From an uncultured Succinivibrionaceae bacterium (lineage in GTDB: Bacteria; Pseudomonadota; Gammaproteobacteria; Enterobacterales; Succinivibrionaceae), in NCBI GenBank assembly GCA_900539665.1, contig UQCV01000009.1, forward strand, positions 1-53,526: a DNA stretch of 53,526 bases, given 5' to 3'. The notes beneath the pieces are model-generated. The model ran no database searches. It worked only from the letters and a program-made list of their open reading frames with translations, and was not told the origin of the DNA. Made by a program: the position numbers and the translations under genes. Positions 24,883-34,922 of the stretch are shown here, in pieces (within the stretch, counting starts at the first letter, position 1; the number at the start of each line of letters is the position of its first letter).

Positions 24883-26337
24883 TTAGCTCCGTTCCTTCAT
24901 TTTGGCAATATCAAGCTTAAGTCCAGACAAAATCTTAGCCATTTTGCCTACATTGCCCGCCCCTTGCGTCAACACAATATCACCATCGCGAATGATGTCC
25001 GCCAAAGTAGCCGGAACTTGATCTGGAGATGGAACAAAATACGGTTCTACGTGGCCACGAAGTCTAATAGAACGACACAAAGCACGCCCATCAGCGCCTA
25101 CAATTGGATCTTCACCAGCCGGATAAACATCCATTAAAATCAATTCGTCCACTTGATTTAAAACTTCAATGAAGTCTTCAAAGCAATCTCTAGTTCTAGT
25201 ATAGCGGTGTGGCTGGAAAATCATAACCAAACGTCTGTCAGGCCAACCAGCGCGCACTGCATTGATGGTAGCTCGCACCTCACTTGGATGATGACCATAA
25301 TCATCAACTAACATGACCTTGCCGTTACCAGTTTCAAATTCACCATATTGTTCAAAGCGGCGACCAACCCCTTCAAAACTCTTAAGAGCTCTTAAGATTG
25401 ATGCTTCATCAATATCATCTTCCAAAGCCACTGCAATAGCAGCAGTAGCATTCAGAGCCATATGGTAGCCAGGTAAGCTCAAAAATACAGACAACACTGA
25501 ACCATCACGCTTCACCACCTTGAAAGTGGAATGGCTTTGTTCTTGCTTAAAATCTGTTACTTGAAGATCGCAATCAGGAGTACTGCCATAAGTTATAGTA
25601 GTACGCCCAATTTGTGGCAGAATCGAACGAATCACCGGATCATCGCCACAAACTACCGCCACCCCATAGAATGGGAGGTTATGTAAAAATTCTACGAAAG
25701 TCGCTTTAAGCTTATTAAAGTCGCCTTCATAGGTATCCATATGGTCAGCTTCAATATTTGTGACAACTGAACACATAGGTTGTAAATGCAAAAATGAAGC
25801 ATCAGACTCGTCAGCTTCCGCAATCAAATAACGGCCACTACCTAAACGCGCATTAACCCCAGCACTATTTAAAAGGCCTCCGATTACGAAGGTAGGATCA
25901 CGCCCCGCTTCAGCGTAGATACTAGAAATTAAACTAGTAGTAGTGGTTTTACCATGGGTCCCTGCTACAGCAATACCAAAGCGATAGCGCATCAATTCCG
26001 CTAACATTTCTGCGCGCCGAACTACAGGAATTCTAAGTTCTACTGCTCGTAACCATTCTGGATTATTCTTTTTAATCGCACTAGAAAGCACGACTACACT
26101 CGCCCCTTCTACATTGCTTTCCTTGTGCCCAATAAATACTTCAATCCCACGGCTACGTAGGTGGGCTGTCACCGCTGATTCTGCAATATCAGACCCTGAA
26201 ATTTCATAACCTTCGTTACGCAGTACTTCGGCAATACCATTCATCCCAGCGCCACCGATCCCTACAAAATGGATCCGCTTTACCTTATGCATATGTGGAA
26301 TTTCAATCACGGTCTTATGTTGTTGTTCATTACTCAT
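24883..26337 (-). CDS. murC: UDP-N-acetylmuramate-L-alanine ligase MurC
   Basis: Adds L-Ala to UDP-MurNAc in the cytosol. N-terminal Rossmann IHFVGIGGAGMNGIAEVL, ATP loop AGTHGKTTTTSLI, central NIEADHMDTY, and C-terminal VDDYGHHPSEVRATINAVR. 484 residues (E. coli 491). Follows murG by 83 bases and precedes ftsQ closely. Confidence 0.97.
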   Translation of the reverse strand: MSNEQQHKTVIEIPHMHKVKRIHFVGIGGAGMNGIAEVLRNEGYEISGSDIAESAVTAHLRSRGIEVFIGHKESNVEGASVVVLSSAIKKNNPEWLRAVELRIPVVRRAEMLAELMRYRFGIAVAGTHGKTTTTSLISSIYAEAGRDPTFVIGGLLNSAGVNARLGSGRYLIAEADESDASFLHLQPMCSVVTNIEADHMDTYEGDFNKLKATFVEFLHNLPFYGVAVVCGDDPVIRSILPQIGRTTITYGSTPDCDLQVTDFKQEQSHSTFKVVKRDGSVLSVFLSLPGYHMALNATAAIAVALEDDIDEASILRALKSFEGVGRRFEQYGEFETGNGKVMLVDDYGHHPSEVRATINAVRAGWPDRRLVMIFQPHRYTRTRDCFEDFIEVLNQVDELILMDVYPAGEDPIVGADGRALCRSIRLRGHVEPYFVPSPDQVPATLADIIRDGDIVLTQGAGNVGKMAKILSGLKLDIAKMKERS

Positions 26338-26420
26338 TTTGTTCTATTGCCTTTTGCCAAAACCACAGTGATAAGCTTTCACTATGGGGTACTACTATAT
26401 GTTAGCCTTAAACTAAAATC

Positions 26421-27509
26421 TTATTCACGTGAGCCTTTGGCTAAGTCACGACAAACTTTTGCCACTTCATGTGCCGCATCAAGACAAGGCATCTTGGCAA
26501 TTTCGGCACTAATATTTGCTAAGAGAGTTCTGTCGGTCGCAAACTGACAAAGCTTTTGGCTTAATACTTGAGCTGTGAGCTCTTTTTGTGGCAACAAAAT
26601 AGCTGCTTTTTGGTCCGCTAAAACTTTTGCATTTTTAGTTTGATGGTCATCTACTGCACTTGGAAGTGGAACAAAAATAGCAGGCACGCAAGAAGCGGTC
26701 ACTTCTGCTACCGTACCAGCCCCCGCTCGGCAGATAATTATATGCGTATTTTCATATAAAGAGGCCATATCATCAATAAAATCACTGACTTTTACGTTAG
26801 TACAGCCCAAATCGGCATAAACCTGTTTTACCGCCTCACTATTACCGCGCCCAGTCTGGTGCATAATTTCTAATTTTGCCCCTTGTTTTTGCGCAAACGC
26901 TACGGCTTGAGGCACAATTTCATTTAAAACTTGAGCTCCCAAACTGCCCCCAACTACACTGATGCGTAAATTCTCCCCGTTAAAGTCATGCGGTAACTTT
27001 TGTCTTAAGGCCATAACGTCACTACGTACTGGGTTACCAACATAACTTACTTTGGCCCCACTTAACGCCCCAGGAAAACCTAATAAAACTCGAGTTGCGA
27101 TTTTAGATAACACGCGATTGGTAAACCCAGGAGCCGCGTTTTGTTCATGTAGCACTAAAGGAATACCTAACATTCTAGCCGCAATACCCCCCGGGCCAGA
27201 CGCATAACCACCTAAACCTAAAACGACATCAGGTTTAAATTTACGAATGATGCCCAAAGCTTCCCAGATAGCGCGCGCAATCATAAAAGGCGCCCCTAGC
27301 TTTCTTAACAGGCCGTTTCTTCTAATACCATGCACTTTGATAAACGCAATTTTAAATCCGTGCTGTGGCACTAAGCGAGCTTCCATGCGCTCCGCCGTCC
27401 CTAACCATAACACTTCAAATTCTTGCTGCGCACTTAGTTCATGAGCAACAGCTATTCCAGGAAATACGTGACCACCGGTCCCGCCTGCCATCACTAGAAT
27501 CTTTTTCAA
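26421..27509 (-). CDS. murG: UDP-GlcNAc:undecaprenyl-PP-MurNAc-pentapeptide transferase MurG
   Basis: Peripheral membrane GT-B enzyme that makes lipid II. Conserved G-loops MAGGTGGHVFPGIAVA and VVGGSLGAQVLNEIVPQ, LGLGGYASGPGG, and the UDP-GlcNAc site CRAGAGTVAEVTASCVPAIFVPLPSAVDDHQTKNA (read in parts). The start codon is TTG (27507-27509), eight bases after AAGGA; the nearest ATG would begin inside the first beta strand, and an upstream ATG is out of frame. 362 residues (E. coli 355). Preceded by an unusual 436-bp gap within the cluster. Confidence 0.95.
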   Translation of the reverse strand: MKKILVMAGGTGGHVFPGIAVAHELSAQQEFEVLWLGTAERMEARLVPQHGFKIAFIKVHGIRRNGLLRKLGAPFMIARAIWEALGIIRKFKPDVVLGLGGYASGPGGIAARMLGIPLVLHEQNAAPGFTNRVLSKIATRVLLGFPGALSGAKVSYVGNPVRSDVMALRQKLPHDFNGENLRISVVGGSLGAQVLNEIVPQAVAFAQKQGAKLEIMHQTGRGNSEAVKQVYADLGCTNVKVSDFIDDMASLYENTHIIICRAGAGTVAEVTASCVPAIFVPLPSAVDDHQTKNAKVLADQKAAILLPQKELTAQVLSQKLCQFATDRTLLANISAEIAKMPCLDAAHEVAKVCRDLAKGSRE

Positions 27510-27945
27510 TTATCTGTTCCTTTTCGTTATTCATTAGTCCAAACCAAATCCTAAGAGCTTAGTGAAAAACCTAAAATATTTTTAGCGTTTTCACCTAGAA
27601 TGGCTACCGCCACCAAGAAGCAAGAATATAGCAAGGTAGGGACCTTCTGGTCTCTCCAAGCTCCTAATATTTGGTGGTTCGAGTTTGCCACCAATAGGAT
27701 TTTGGTTTAGTTAAATCGTTTGTTAGATTATTAATCTATTTTTATTTCTCTTTTTATTTGTTTTTCCCAAACTTAGGCCATTATATATTACCAATTTTGG
27801 GCTAATTTTAACTTCCCATAACTAGGAACGTAAGTCTTCCTCAAACTTACTTTAAATTTTCTGTTTTATCCTAAGTAAGATCTACCTAATTATGATCTAC
27901 CTTTGGATCTAGCTTTGGGGCCGACTTTGACTCCACCTTAGAATT
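27510..27945 (-). promoter_or_regulatory. 436-bp structured gap between ftsW and murG
   Basis: ftsW and murG are nearly adjacent in most dcw clusters. Here no gene fills the space, but two hairpins do: GTGAAAAACCTAAAA with TTTTAGCGTTTTCAC (27562-27594, 13 of 15 pairs, three-base loop) and TTGGTGG/CCACCAA extended by CCTA/TAGG across a bulge (27663-27698). The murG TTG start lies 53 bases past the first. An internal promoter, mRNA processing site or leader controlling MurG is possible. A decayed gene is not supported by any open frame. Confidence 0.45.
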
Positions 27946-29382
27946 TTAGTCTAGCTCTTTAGTTTTACCTTTAGCTTGAGTTGCATCGGGCTTAAGCTTA
28001 ACAGAGCTAGTACCTTTATTAGGGTTAGTACCTTTAAATACCACGGTACTCGCATAAGGCTTAGCTTCCGCAGTTGCTGAGGCCTTTTTTTGCGCGTCGG
28101 CTTCCTTTTGGGCTAACGCCAGTGCTTCATTCATTTTATTTAAAGCCTGGCGTCGTTCCATACGGCGTACCGATTTAAGCTCAGCCAAATATTCAGTATA
28201 AAGCCCCATACGTTCTTCATAGCTAATACGTAAGTATACGGCAATAGCAGCCATCATCATGACTAGACTTGAACCACCATAACTTAATAAAGGCAAAGTT
28301 AAACCTTTAGGTGGAATTAACCCTGTAATAGAACCAACGTTGATAAAGACCTGCGCTAAGAACCACATCGAAATACCTAAGGCAATCTCCCCGGTTAGAA
28401 TCTTACCAGTTTTTAAGTGTCTTAACCCGAGCCAAGACATCTTAAAAATTAAGAAAAATTCCAATCCAAGAACTAACATTGCTCCAACAAAACCAGTCTC
28501 TTCGACCCAAATAGACAGGATAAAGTCAGTATGCGGTTCCGGCAAATAAGCCAATTTAAAGAGACTTTCACCAAGGCCCTGTCCCGTAAGATCGCCACGA
28601 CCAATCGCCATGAACGAATTTAATAACTGGTACGATTTGCCAAATTCATCTTTCCATGGTTCGAGGTAATTTAAAATACGTGCCACACGGTATGGGGAGG
28701 TCATAATAATATACGCGAAAAATGGGCCACCCAATAATACTGCTACCGTAAAACAAAATTTAATACTTAAACCGGAAATAAAAAACAAAACGATCGTCAC
28801 AAAGGAAACAACCACCACACTCCCAAAGTCATCCTGTAAGTAAATAAACCCTAGAATCACCCCTAAGAAGAAGAGTGGACGCACCACCCCGGCCCAAGAC
28901 TCCATTTTTTTAATATGGCGATAGAAGTACCCACCTAGGTACAAAATCCACACAAGTTTTAATAATTCCGTTGATTGAAGATTAAAGAACCCTAAATTCA
29001 ACCAACGTTTAGCCCCATTGATTTCCGAGCCCATAAAATAAGTTGCTGCTAACAGGAGGATTGCAAACCAAATCAAATAGCGTTTACTTAAGCGGGCCCA
29101 AATTTGCATGGGCACAGTAAGCACTAGGGTCGACAAAATCCCCCCGAGCAAAATAAACATCAATTGTTTACGCACAAAAAAGAAAGTGTCCCCATCGACC
29201 TTAGCCGCTAAAACCCCAATTGACGCGGTATAAATCATCACCACACTCAAAAGCAGTAATAACACTGAAGCAACAAGTACAGATCGATCAAAAAGCGGGC
29301 GTCTACCTGCATACACCGCCCCCGCCATATAATTATCGACCTGTTTAGTTTCTTTATGCCCAAACATTGATGCTAAAAACAT
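27946..29382 (-). CDS. ftsW: Septal peptidoglycan polymerase FtsW (SEDS)
   Basis: Ten-helix SEDS glycosyltransferase that works with FtsI at the septum. Family stretches: QLMFILLGG, NGAKRWLNLG, STELLKLVWILYLGGYF, LQDDFGSVVVV, the catalytic-region PEPHTDFILSIWVEETGF, and PPKGLTLPLLSYGGSSLVMMM. 478 residues, longer than E. coli (414), because of a cytosolic Ala/Lys/Thr-rich C-terminal tail (~410-478). Start ATG one base after the murD stop, with a GGAG site inside the murD end. Confidence 0.96.
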   Translation of the reverse strand: MFLASMFGHKETKQVDNYMAGAVYAGRRPLFDRSVLVASVLLLLLSVVMIYTASIGVLAAKVDGDTFFFVRKQLMFILLGGILSTLVLTVPMQIWARLSKRYLIWFAILLLAATYFMGSEINGAKRWLNLGFFNLQSTELLKLVWILYLGGYFYRHIKKMESWAGVVRPLFFLGVILGFIYLQDDFGSVVVVSFVTIVLFFISGLSIKFCFTVAVLLGGPFFAYIIMTSPYRVARILNYLEPWKDEFGKSYQLLNSFMAIGRGDLTGQGLGESLFKLAYLPEPHTDFILSIWVEETGFVGAMLVLGLEFFLIFKMSWLGLRHLKTGKILTGEIALGISMWFLAQVFINVGSITGLIPPKGLTLPLLSYGGSSLVMMMAAIAVYLRISYEERMGLYTEYLAELKSVRRMERRQALNKMNEALALAQKEADAQKKASATAEAKPYASTVVFKGTNPNKGTSSVKLKPDATQAKGKTKELD

Positions 29383-29383
29383 A

Positions 29384-30685
29384 CTAAAGCTCCATTACCT
29401 TAGCAGCAAAGATATCCCCACGAGCTTCAAAACTCTTGAACTCATCAAGGCTTGCACAAGCTGGGGCTAATAAGACCACATCGCCAGGTTCAGCTAAATC
29501 ATAAGCCCGCTTAATAGCTTCGTTCATATCTGCCACTAACTGAGCTTGAGGTCCTAAGTTGGCCAGCATTTGTCCATCACGCCCAAAGCACAACATAATA
29601 CCTACTTCATGGCCTAACATATTCTTAACTGGAGTAAAATCCTGGCCCTTACCTAAGCCACCTGCTAATAAAATGATCTTGCCTTTAATGCTTTCTTTAA
29701 GGCCCGCAACAGCGGCTAAAGTTGAACCTACGTTCGTTGCTTTAGAGTCGTTATAGTAACGCACTCCATTCAATTCACGCACGAGCTGACATCTATGAGG
29801 CAAGCCCTTAAATTCACGTAACACCTTAACTTGCGCTTCACGGCTCACCCCTAAAGTGTCTGCTAACGCCATGGCCGCTAAGGCATTCATTTCATTATGG
29901 CGCCCGCTAATGCCAAGCTCGGCCGTCTTAATAATTGGATTACCATTTACTGCTAACCAGGATTGCCCATCAACATTCACGCGCCCATAGGAGAGTTCGT
30001 CTCCCCCAAAACTTGCCCAATACTTTCCATCAGGTGGTACTGTAGCAGGATCTTCACGGTTAATTAAAATCTTATCCGCATGCATAAACACGCGTTGCTT
30101 AGCCGCTAAATATAACTGCATAGAGCCAGCATAACGATCTAAGTGATCTTCACTTAAATTAAGAATTACGGCGCCAGCTAAATGCAAAGATGAAGTTGTT
30201 TCCAACTCAAAGCTAGACAATTCTAAAACATAGCAATCACGAGTGTCTGCGATAACGTCAAGAGCCGGAATCCCAATGTTGCCACCCATGCCACAGTCTT
30301 TGCCATCCGCAGTAGCCATAAGAGCGGTCAAAGTAGTTACGGTACTTTTCCCGTTTGAGCCTGTAATGCCGACTGTTGGAGCTTTGGCGTAACGAGCAAA
30401 TAATTCAATATCACCAATGATTTCCACGCCCCTTGACAAAGCTTCTTTAAAAGCAGGCAAAGAAAGAGCTAGGCCTGGACCTGTGACTAAAGTTTTATAG
30501 TGACTTAAAACTTCACCATCAAGTGCCCCACATACTAGCTTTACTTGGCTTGGTAACTCATCTTTACCAGCAGGGTTATCTCTAGTATCAAATACATCTG
30601 GGGTAATCCCATGCTTTAATAAAAATTTAACGGTGGATAAACCACTGCGTCCGAGTCCGATTACGGCAACATCACCTGACTTCAT
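29384..30685 (-). CDS. murD: UDP-N-acetylmuramoyl-L-alanine-D-glutamate ligase MurD
   Basis: Adds D-Glu to UDP-MurNAc-Ala. N-terminal VIGLGRSGLSTVKFLLKHG, ATP loop GITGSNGKSTVTTL, LNLSEDHLDRY, LPHRCQLVRE, and C-terminal NDSKATNVGSTLAA and LLAPACASLDEF. 433 residues (E. coli 438). Directly followed by ftsW. Confidence 0.97.
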   Translation of the reverse strand: MKSGDVAVIGLGRSGLSTVKFLLKHGITPDVFDTRDNPAGKDELPSQVKLVCGALDGEVLSHYKTLVTGPGLALSLPAFKEALSRGVEIIGDIELFARYAKAPTVGITGSNGKSTVTTLTALMATADGKDCGMGGNIGIPALDVIADTRDCYVLELSSFELETTSSLHLAGAVILNLSEDHLDRYAGSMQLYLAAKQRVFMHADKILINREDPATVPPDGKYWASFGGDELSYGRVNVDGQSWLAVNGNPIIKTAELGISGRHNEMNALAAMALADTLGVSREAQVKVLREFKGLPHRCQLVRELNGVRYYNDSKATNVGSTLAAVAGLKESIKGKIILLAGGLGKGQDFTPVKNMLGHEVGIMLCFGRDGQMLANLGPQAQLVADMNEAIKRAYDLAEPGDVVLLAPACASLDEFKSFEARGDIFAAKVMEL

Positions 30686-30725
30686 AAGAACTCCTAAAAA
30701 TCAGTACTCACAAATTTAAGACCAA

Positions 30726-30752
30726 ACCAGCTCCTCAAGCTAAGGAACTGGT
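30726..30752 (-). other. Stem-loop between mraY and murD
   Basis: ACCAGCTCCT pairs with AGGAACTGGT; the single mismatch becomes a G-U wobble in minus-strand RNA. The following TTTGGTCTT is too poor a tail for a full terminator. It may mark a processing or partial termination point in the dcw transcript. Confidence 0.4.
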
Positions 30753-30779
30753 AATATCACGCTTAAACTAACTTTAAGT

Positions 30780-31862
30780 TTAACGTAATTTTAAGGTTAC
30801 TAACCCTAAAAGCACTAACACTAAAGTAATAATCCAAAAACGAACGATAACTCGAGGTTCTGGCCATCCACACTTTTCAAAATGATGATGAATTGGAGCC
30901 ATCCTAAAGATACGTTTGTGTCTTAACTTATAGGACCCAACCTGTAAGATTACGCTGATAGTTTCGAGCACAAAAATCCCACCCATGATAAAGAGAAGAA
31001 TTTCTTCACGGCAAATAACAGCGATTACCCCTAAAAGAGCCCCTAAAGACAACGAACCAACGTCACCCATAAATACCTTGGCCGGATAGGTGTTAAACCA
31101 TAAAAAGCCTAAACCTGTGCCGACCAAAGATGAACATACAACCGACAATTCACTCGCATGGGCCAAATACGGGATATTCAAATATGAAGCATAATCAATA
31201 TTAGAAGTAGCCCAAGCCACAATCCCTAAGCCGGCGCCTACTAAAATGGTACACATGATAGCAAGTCCATCTAGCCCATCAGTAAGGTTTACCGCATTTG
31301 AAGAACCAACGATCACAAAATACACTAGGACGATAAAGAGCCAGCCCAAATCAGGCGTAAAGTCTTTAAAAAATGGCACTACTAAACTAGTTTCCCCTGG
31401 GGTTTTAGCTAAACAATATAAAGACACCCCAATCGCAATAGCGCATACTGATTGCCAAAAGTACTTCCATCTTGGAATTAAACCATCAGGATTTTTACGC
31501 ACTACTTTTAAATAGTCATCAGCAAAACCAATGGCGGCATGGCTAACTAAAGCAAACAGCACAAGCCAAATATATATATTATCTAAACGGCACCACAACA
31601 AGGTAGTCATGACGAGCACAGCAACAATCATGAGCCCGCCCATAGTTGGAGTCCCACGCTTACTAAAATGAGATTCCGGCCCGTCGTCACGTACAACTTG
31701 CCCAAAATGCAACATTTGCAATTTTCTAATAGTCCAAGGACCGATGCATAATGACAAACCTAACGCCGTAATTAATGAAAATATAGCGCGAAACGTAAGG
31801 TAATTGCCTACGCGAAAAGCCGATACATATTCGGTCAACCAATTAAACAACCAAACTAACAT
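30780..31862 (-). CDS. mraY: Phospho-MurNAc-pentapeptide translocase MraY
   Basis: Integral membrane enzyme that makes lipid I. 360 residues, the same as E. coli, with about ten helices. Mg2+/catalytic Asp motifs are AIGFADDYLKV and NAVNLTDGLDGLA, plus VFMGDVGSLSLG, and the cytosolic His loop MAPIHHHFEKCGWPEPRV. Flanked by murF (158 bases upstream) and murD. Confidence 0.97.
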   Translation of the reverse strand: MLVWLFNWLTEYVSAFRVGNYLTFRAIFSLITALGLSLCIGPWTIRKLQMLHFGQVVRDDGPESHFSKRGTPTMGGLMIVAVLVMTTLLWCRLDNIYIWLVLFALVSHAAIGFADDYLKVVRKNPDGLIPRWKYFWQSVCAIAIGVSLYCLAKTPGETSLVVPFFKDFTPDLGWLFIVLVYFVIVGSSNAVNLTDGLDGLAIMCTILVGAGLGIVAWATSNIDYASYLNIPYLAHASELSVVCSSLVGTGLGFLWFNTYPAKVFMGDVGSLSLGALLGVIAVICREEILLFIMGGIFVLETISVILQVGSYKLRHKRIFRMAPIHHHFEKCGWPEPRVIVRFWIITLVLVLLGLVTLKLR

Positions 31863-32020
31863 ACTTGTACCTGTTGATATCCTCTAAAAATTTTCTTAGG
31901 TCGTAACTAAAAGCTTATTAACCTTAACGCCACATTAAAGCCTTAACCATAGTGGCCTTAAATTTAATTTAGCGACAAAAAACCTTGATGACTGATGGTA
32001 GCTTTTATTTGTGGCCACTT

Positions 32021-33403
32021 TTATTGTAGCTTTTGTCTTAAATGTTGAGCCACTTCATCCATGCGCATAAAATGCGCCCCTTTAACCGCAATACAAGCAT
32101 CAGGATGAGCTGTCAAAAGTTCGTCTAAGTAAGCTTCTAACGCCGCTTTATCCGCAAAACTACGCCCTAAAGCCTCTGGTGAGCACCCTGCATTAAACGC
32201 TTCAGCACTTAACTTAGCAAGAACCCCCACGGTCAAAAATTGTTGCGCCCGACCTTGGCCGTAAGCCCCTACTTCGCGATGTAAATCTTCAGCTTGCGCT
32301 CCAAGTTCCCCCATGTCTCCAAACACAAAAACATGGTAACCTGGGAGGGTAGATAAAGTATCTAAGGACGCTTTGACCGCAGTAACTGAGGCATTATAAG
32401 CATCATCAATCAAAGTAGCAGCACCGTATTTTTCCACAAAAAGACGGCCTTTAACCGGACGCACGCTGTTTAAACCGGCGACAATTTGGTCAAGGCTTGC
32501 CCCAGCTGCTAACGCTAAAGAAGCGGCCGCTAAAGCATTAGACACGTTGTGAACTCCAGGCACCCCAAGAGTAACCTTAGATGCGCCTACCTTTGTATTT
32601 AAAACAAAAGCGAAACACCCATCAGCTAATGGCTGCACTGAAGTTGCAAAAACATCAGCTTCTTTCTTACCTAAAGCAGAAAAACTCTTTACCTGTGGAT
32701 ATTCTTGCTGCCATCTAGTAAAAAATTCACTATCTGCATTCACAATGCCTTGGCCTTTATGCGCCTGCACAAAGTCAAGAATTTCGCTCTTGGTTTTATA
32801 AACGCCATCTAGACTGCCAAAGCCTAATAAGTGAGCCCCACCAACATTGTTGATAAGCCCTGCTACCGGACGCGCTAATTCAACGCCATATTCAATATCT
32901 TTAGGATGACTAGCTCCTAATTCCACTACGGCAAATTGAGTATCCGCCCCGATATTAAGTAAGGTCAAAGGCACCCCAATCGCATTATTTAAGTTACCAG
33001 CAGTCGCAATTGTAGGCCCGCATAGTTGTAAGATAGCCGCTGTCATTTCCTTAACAGAAGTCTTCCCACAAGTGCCGGTTACAGACACAACTGTTGCCTT
33101 TGACTTTTCACGATTTAAACGACCTAAAAGCCCTAAACCAATTTCTGTATTTTTAACTACTAACTGTGGAATTTTCACCCCACAATCATGATCAACCATC
33201 ACGGCGCACGCCCCAGAGGCAGTAGCTTGGCTTACAAATTCATGAGCGTCGAAACGTTCACCCTTTAAAGCCACAAAAAGCTTCCCCTCGACCGAACGAC
33301 GAGAGTCAGTTTCTACCGCGGTAATAAAATCATTTGGATTGGTGGCGCCAATAAGAGTCGCTCCTGTAGCCGTAGCGATTTCTGCCAAAGTAAGTTTAAG
33401 CAT
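32021..33403 (-). CDS. murF: UDP-MurNAc-tripeptide-D-Ala-D-Ala ligase MurF
   Basis: Adds D-Ala-D-Ala to complete the pentapeptide. ATP loop VTGTCGKTSVKEMTA (Cys where Ser is usual), ELGASHPKDIEY, NNVGGAHL, DDAYNASVTAVKASLD, and FVFGDMGELG. 460 residues (E. coli 452). Its ATG overlaps the murE stop by one base (TAATG), so translation is coupled. Confidence 0.96.
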   Translation of the reverse strand: MLKLTLAEIATATGATLIGATNPNDFITAVETDSRRSVEGKLFVALKGERFDAHEFVSQATASGACAVMVDHDCGVKIPQLVVKNTEIGLGLLGRLNREKSKATVVSVTGTCGKTSVKEMTAAILQLCGPTIATAGNLNNAIGVPLTLLNIGADTQFAVVELGASHPKDIEYGVELARPVAGLINNVGGAHLLGFGSLDGVYKTKSEILDFVQAHKGQGIVNADSEFFTRWQQEYPQVKSFSALGKKEADVFATSVQPLADGCFAFVLNTKVGASKVTLGVPGVHNVSNALAAASLALAAGASLDQIVAGLNSVRPVKGRLFVEKYGAATLIDDAYNASVTAVKASLDTLSTLPGYHVFVFGDMGELGAQAEDLHREVGAYGQGRAQQFLTVGVLAKLSAEAFNAGCSPEALGRSFADKAALEAYLDELLTAHPDACIAVKGAHFMRMDEVAQHLRQKLQ

Positions 33404-34872
33404 TATTTGTGTTCTCCGGTCAATTGCGCCGCTAATTCAGTGTCGCTGTAATGATGTTTGGTGTGGCCTATAATCTGATAGTCTTCATGGCCTTTGCCGG
33501 CTAAAAGTACAACATCACCAAGATGTGCGTTAGCTATGGCAAGACGTACTGCCGTTTCGCGCGGACGCACAATTTCATAATTATGCTTGTCCGGCACCCC
33601 TGCAATCATCATGTCAATAATGGCTTTAGGATCTTCAGTCCGCGGATTATCATCGGTAAAAATTACATGGTCCGCATGTTCACAAGCAATTTTAGCCATT
33701 TCCGGGCGCTTACCAGTATCGCGATCGCCCCCACAGCCACACACACAGATGGTCCGCCCAAAACGATGTTCTTTTAGCGCCTTTAACGCTTTTTCTAAAC
33801 CGTCAGGAGTATGAGCATAATCAACGATTACCAAGGGTCCGTTTTCGCCCCCAAAACACTGCATCCGCCCCCCAACAGCAATAAGCTTAGCGGAGGTTTG
33901 AGCTAAATCTTCTAGTTTAAAACCGCGAACTAACATCAAACCAATAGCACATAAGGCGTTTTCAACATTAAAACCACCAATTAAGCCAAACTCAAAAGTC
34001 GCTTCCCCGTATGAACCGCCTAAACTTAAGGTAAAGCCACGCGCATGAAAATCTACCTTGCTTGCATAAATAACACGGGGTAAATCCACCTTGGTTCTAC
34101 TATAAGCTAGAGCGCCTGGCAACTTATCGTAAAAAGAACGCCCTACGGAATCAGACAGATTAATCACGGCGTTTGCAGGCGCGGTAGTAGTAAAGAGTTT
34201 AAACTTAGCTGCCGCGTAATTTTCCATAGTTTTATGAAAATCTAAGTGATCACGACTTAAGTTAGTAAATGCCACATGGCTAAACTTTAAATTTCTAACT
34301 CGACCTTGAGCTAACCCGTGAGATGATACTTCCATCGCTACAGCTTGAGCTTGAGCGTCTAGCATCAGGCGTAGTTCTTTTTCTAGCGCCGGAGCTAGTA
34401 AAGTAGTATTTGGGGACGGTGTAAGGTTTGGATAAAAGCCATTACCGAGGGTTCCCATCACCCCAGTTTTAACTCCTAGCATCGAACTCCACTGGGCTAC
34501 TAACTGAGTGACAGTACTTTTACCATTGGTGCCTGTCACCCCAATTAAATCGAGGTTAGCTGAAGGGCAGGCATAAAAAGCAGAAGCGATATCCGCTTGC
34601 TTTAAATCGAGATCTTTAACCGCAAGGATAGGAGTTTTACTTTGAAGGAGGGTTTCATCCAACTTAAAGTCCGGCGTATCAGCGTAAAAAACCGCCCCGA
34701 CCCCCTTGGCACAAACTTCCGCTATTTTAGTGCGCGCATCAAAGTTATAACCATTTAAAGCGATAAACAAGTCCCCTGGATTGACCTTGCGACTATCACA
34801 AGTCATATCCACAAGCTTTTGTGCGGGAGCTTCCAAACCAATGGCGGCTGCCACCTCTTTTAAATTAATCAT
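33403..34872 (-). CDS. murE: UDP-MurNAc-L-Ala-D-Glu:meso-DAP ligase MurE
   Basis: Adds the third residue. The DDNPR motif (TDDNPRTEDP) marks meso-diaminopimelate specificity. The ATP loop is GVTGTNGKSTVTQLVAQW; EVSSHGLAQGRV, FTNLSRDHLDFH and VIVDYAHTPDGLEKAL are all present. Start: ATG 34870-34872 (MINLKEVAAAIG), 489 residues, is preferred on family length; the AGGA is rather far away (12 bases). A TTG at 34897-34899 would add nine residues and cannot be ruled out. Overlaps murF by one base. Confidence 0.95.
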   Translation of the reverse strand: MINLKEVAAAIGLEAPAQKLVDMTCDSRKVNPGDLFIALNGYNFDARTKIAEVCAKGVGAVFYADTPDFKLDETLLQSKTPILAVKDLDLKQADIASAFYACPSANLDLIGVTGTNGKSTVTQLVAQWSSMLGVKTGVMGTLGNGFYPNLTPSPNTTLLAPALEKELRLMLDAQAQAVAMEVSSHGLAQGRVRNLKFSHVAFTNLSRDHLDFHKTMENYAAAKFKLFTTTAPANAVINLSDSVGRSFYDKLPGALAYSRTKVDLPRVIYASKVDFHARGFTLSLGGSYGEATFEFGLIGGFNVENALCAIGLMLVRGFKLEDLAQTSAKLIAVGGRMQCFGGENGPLVIVDYAHTPDGLEKALKALKEHRFGRTICVCGCGGDRDTGKRPEMAKIACEHADHVIFTDDNPRTEDPKAIIDMMIAGVPDKHNYEIVRPRETAVRLAIANAHLGDVVLLAGKGHEDYQIIGHTKHHYSDTELAAQLTGEHK

Positions 34873-34922
34873 TGTTAATTTACGTCCTATCTGCCTCAAG
34901 GTAGTTGTTCCGTGAAGCTTTT

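Noticed and set aside
24817..25137. Plus-strand 106-residue frame over murC
   Set aside because: Entirely antisense to a well-conserved gene; no independent support.
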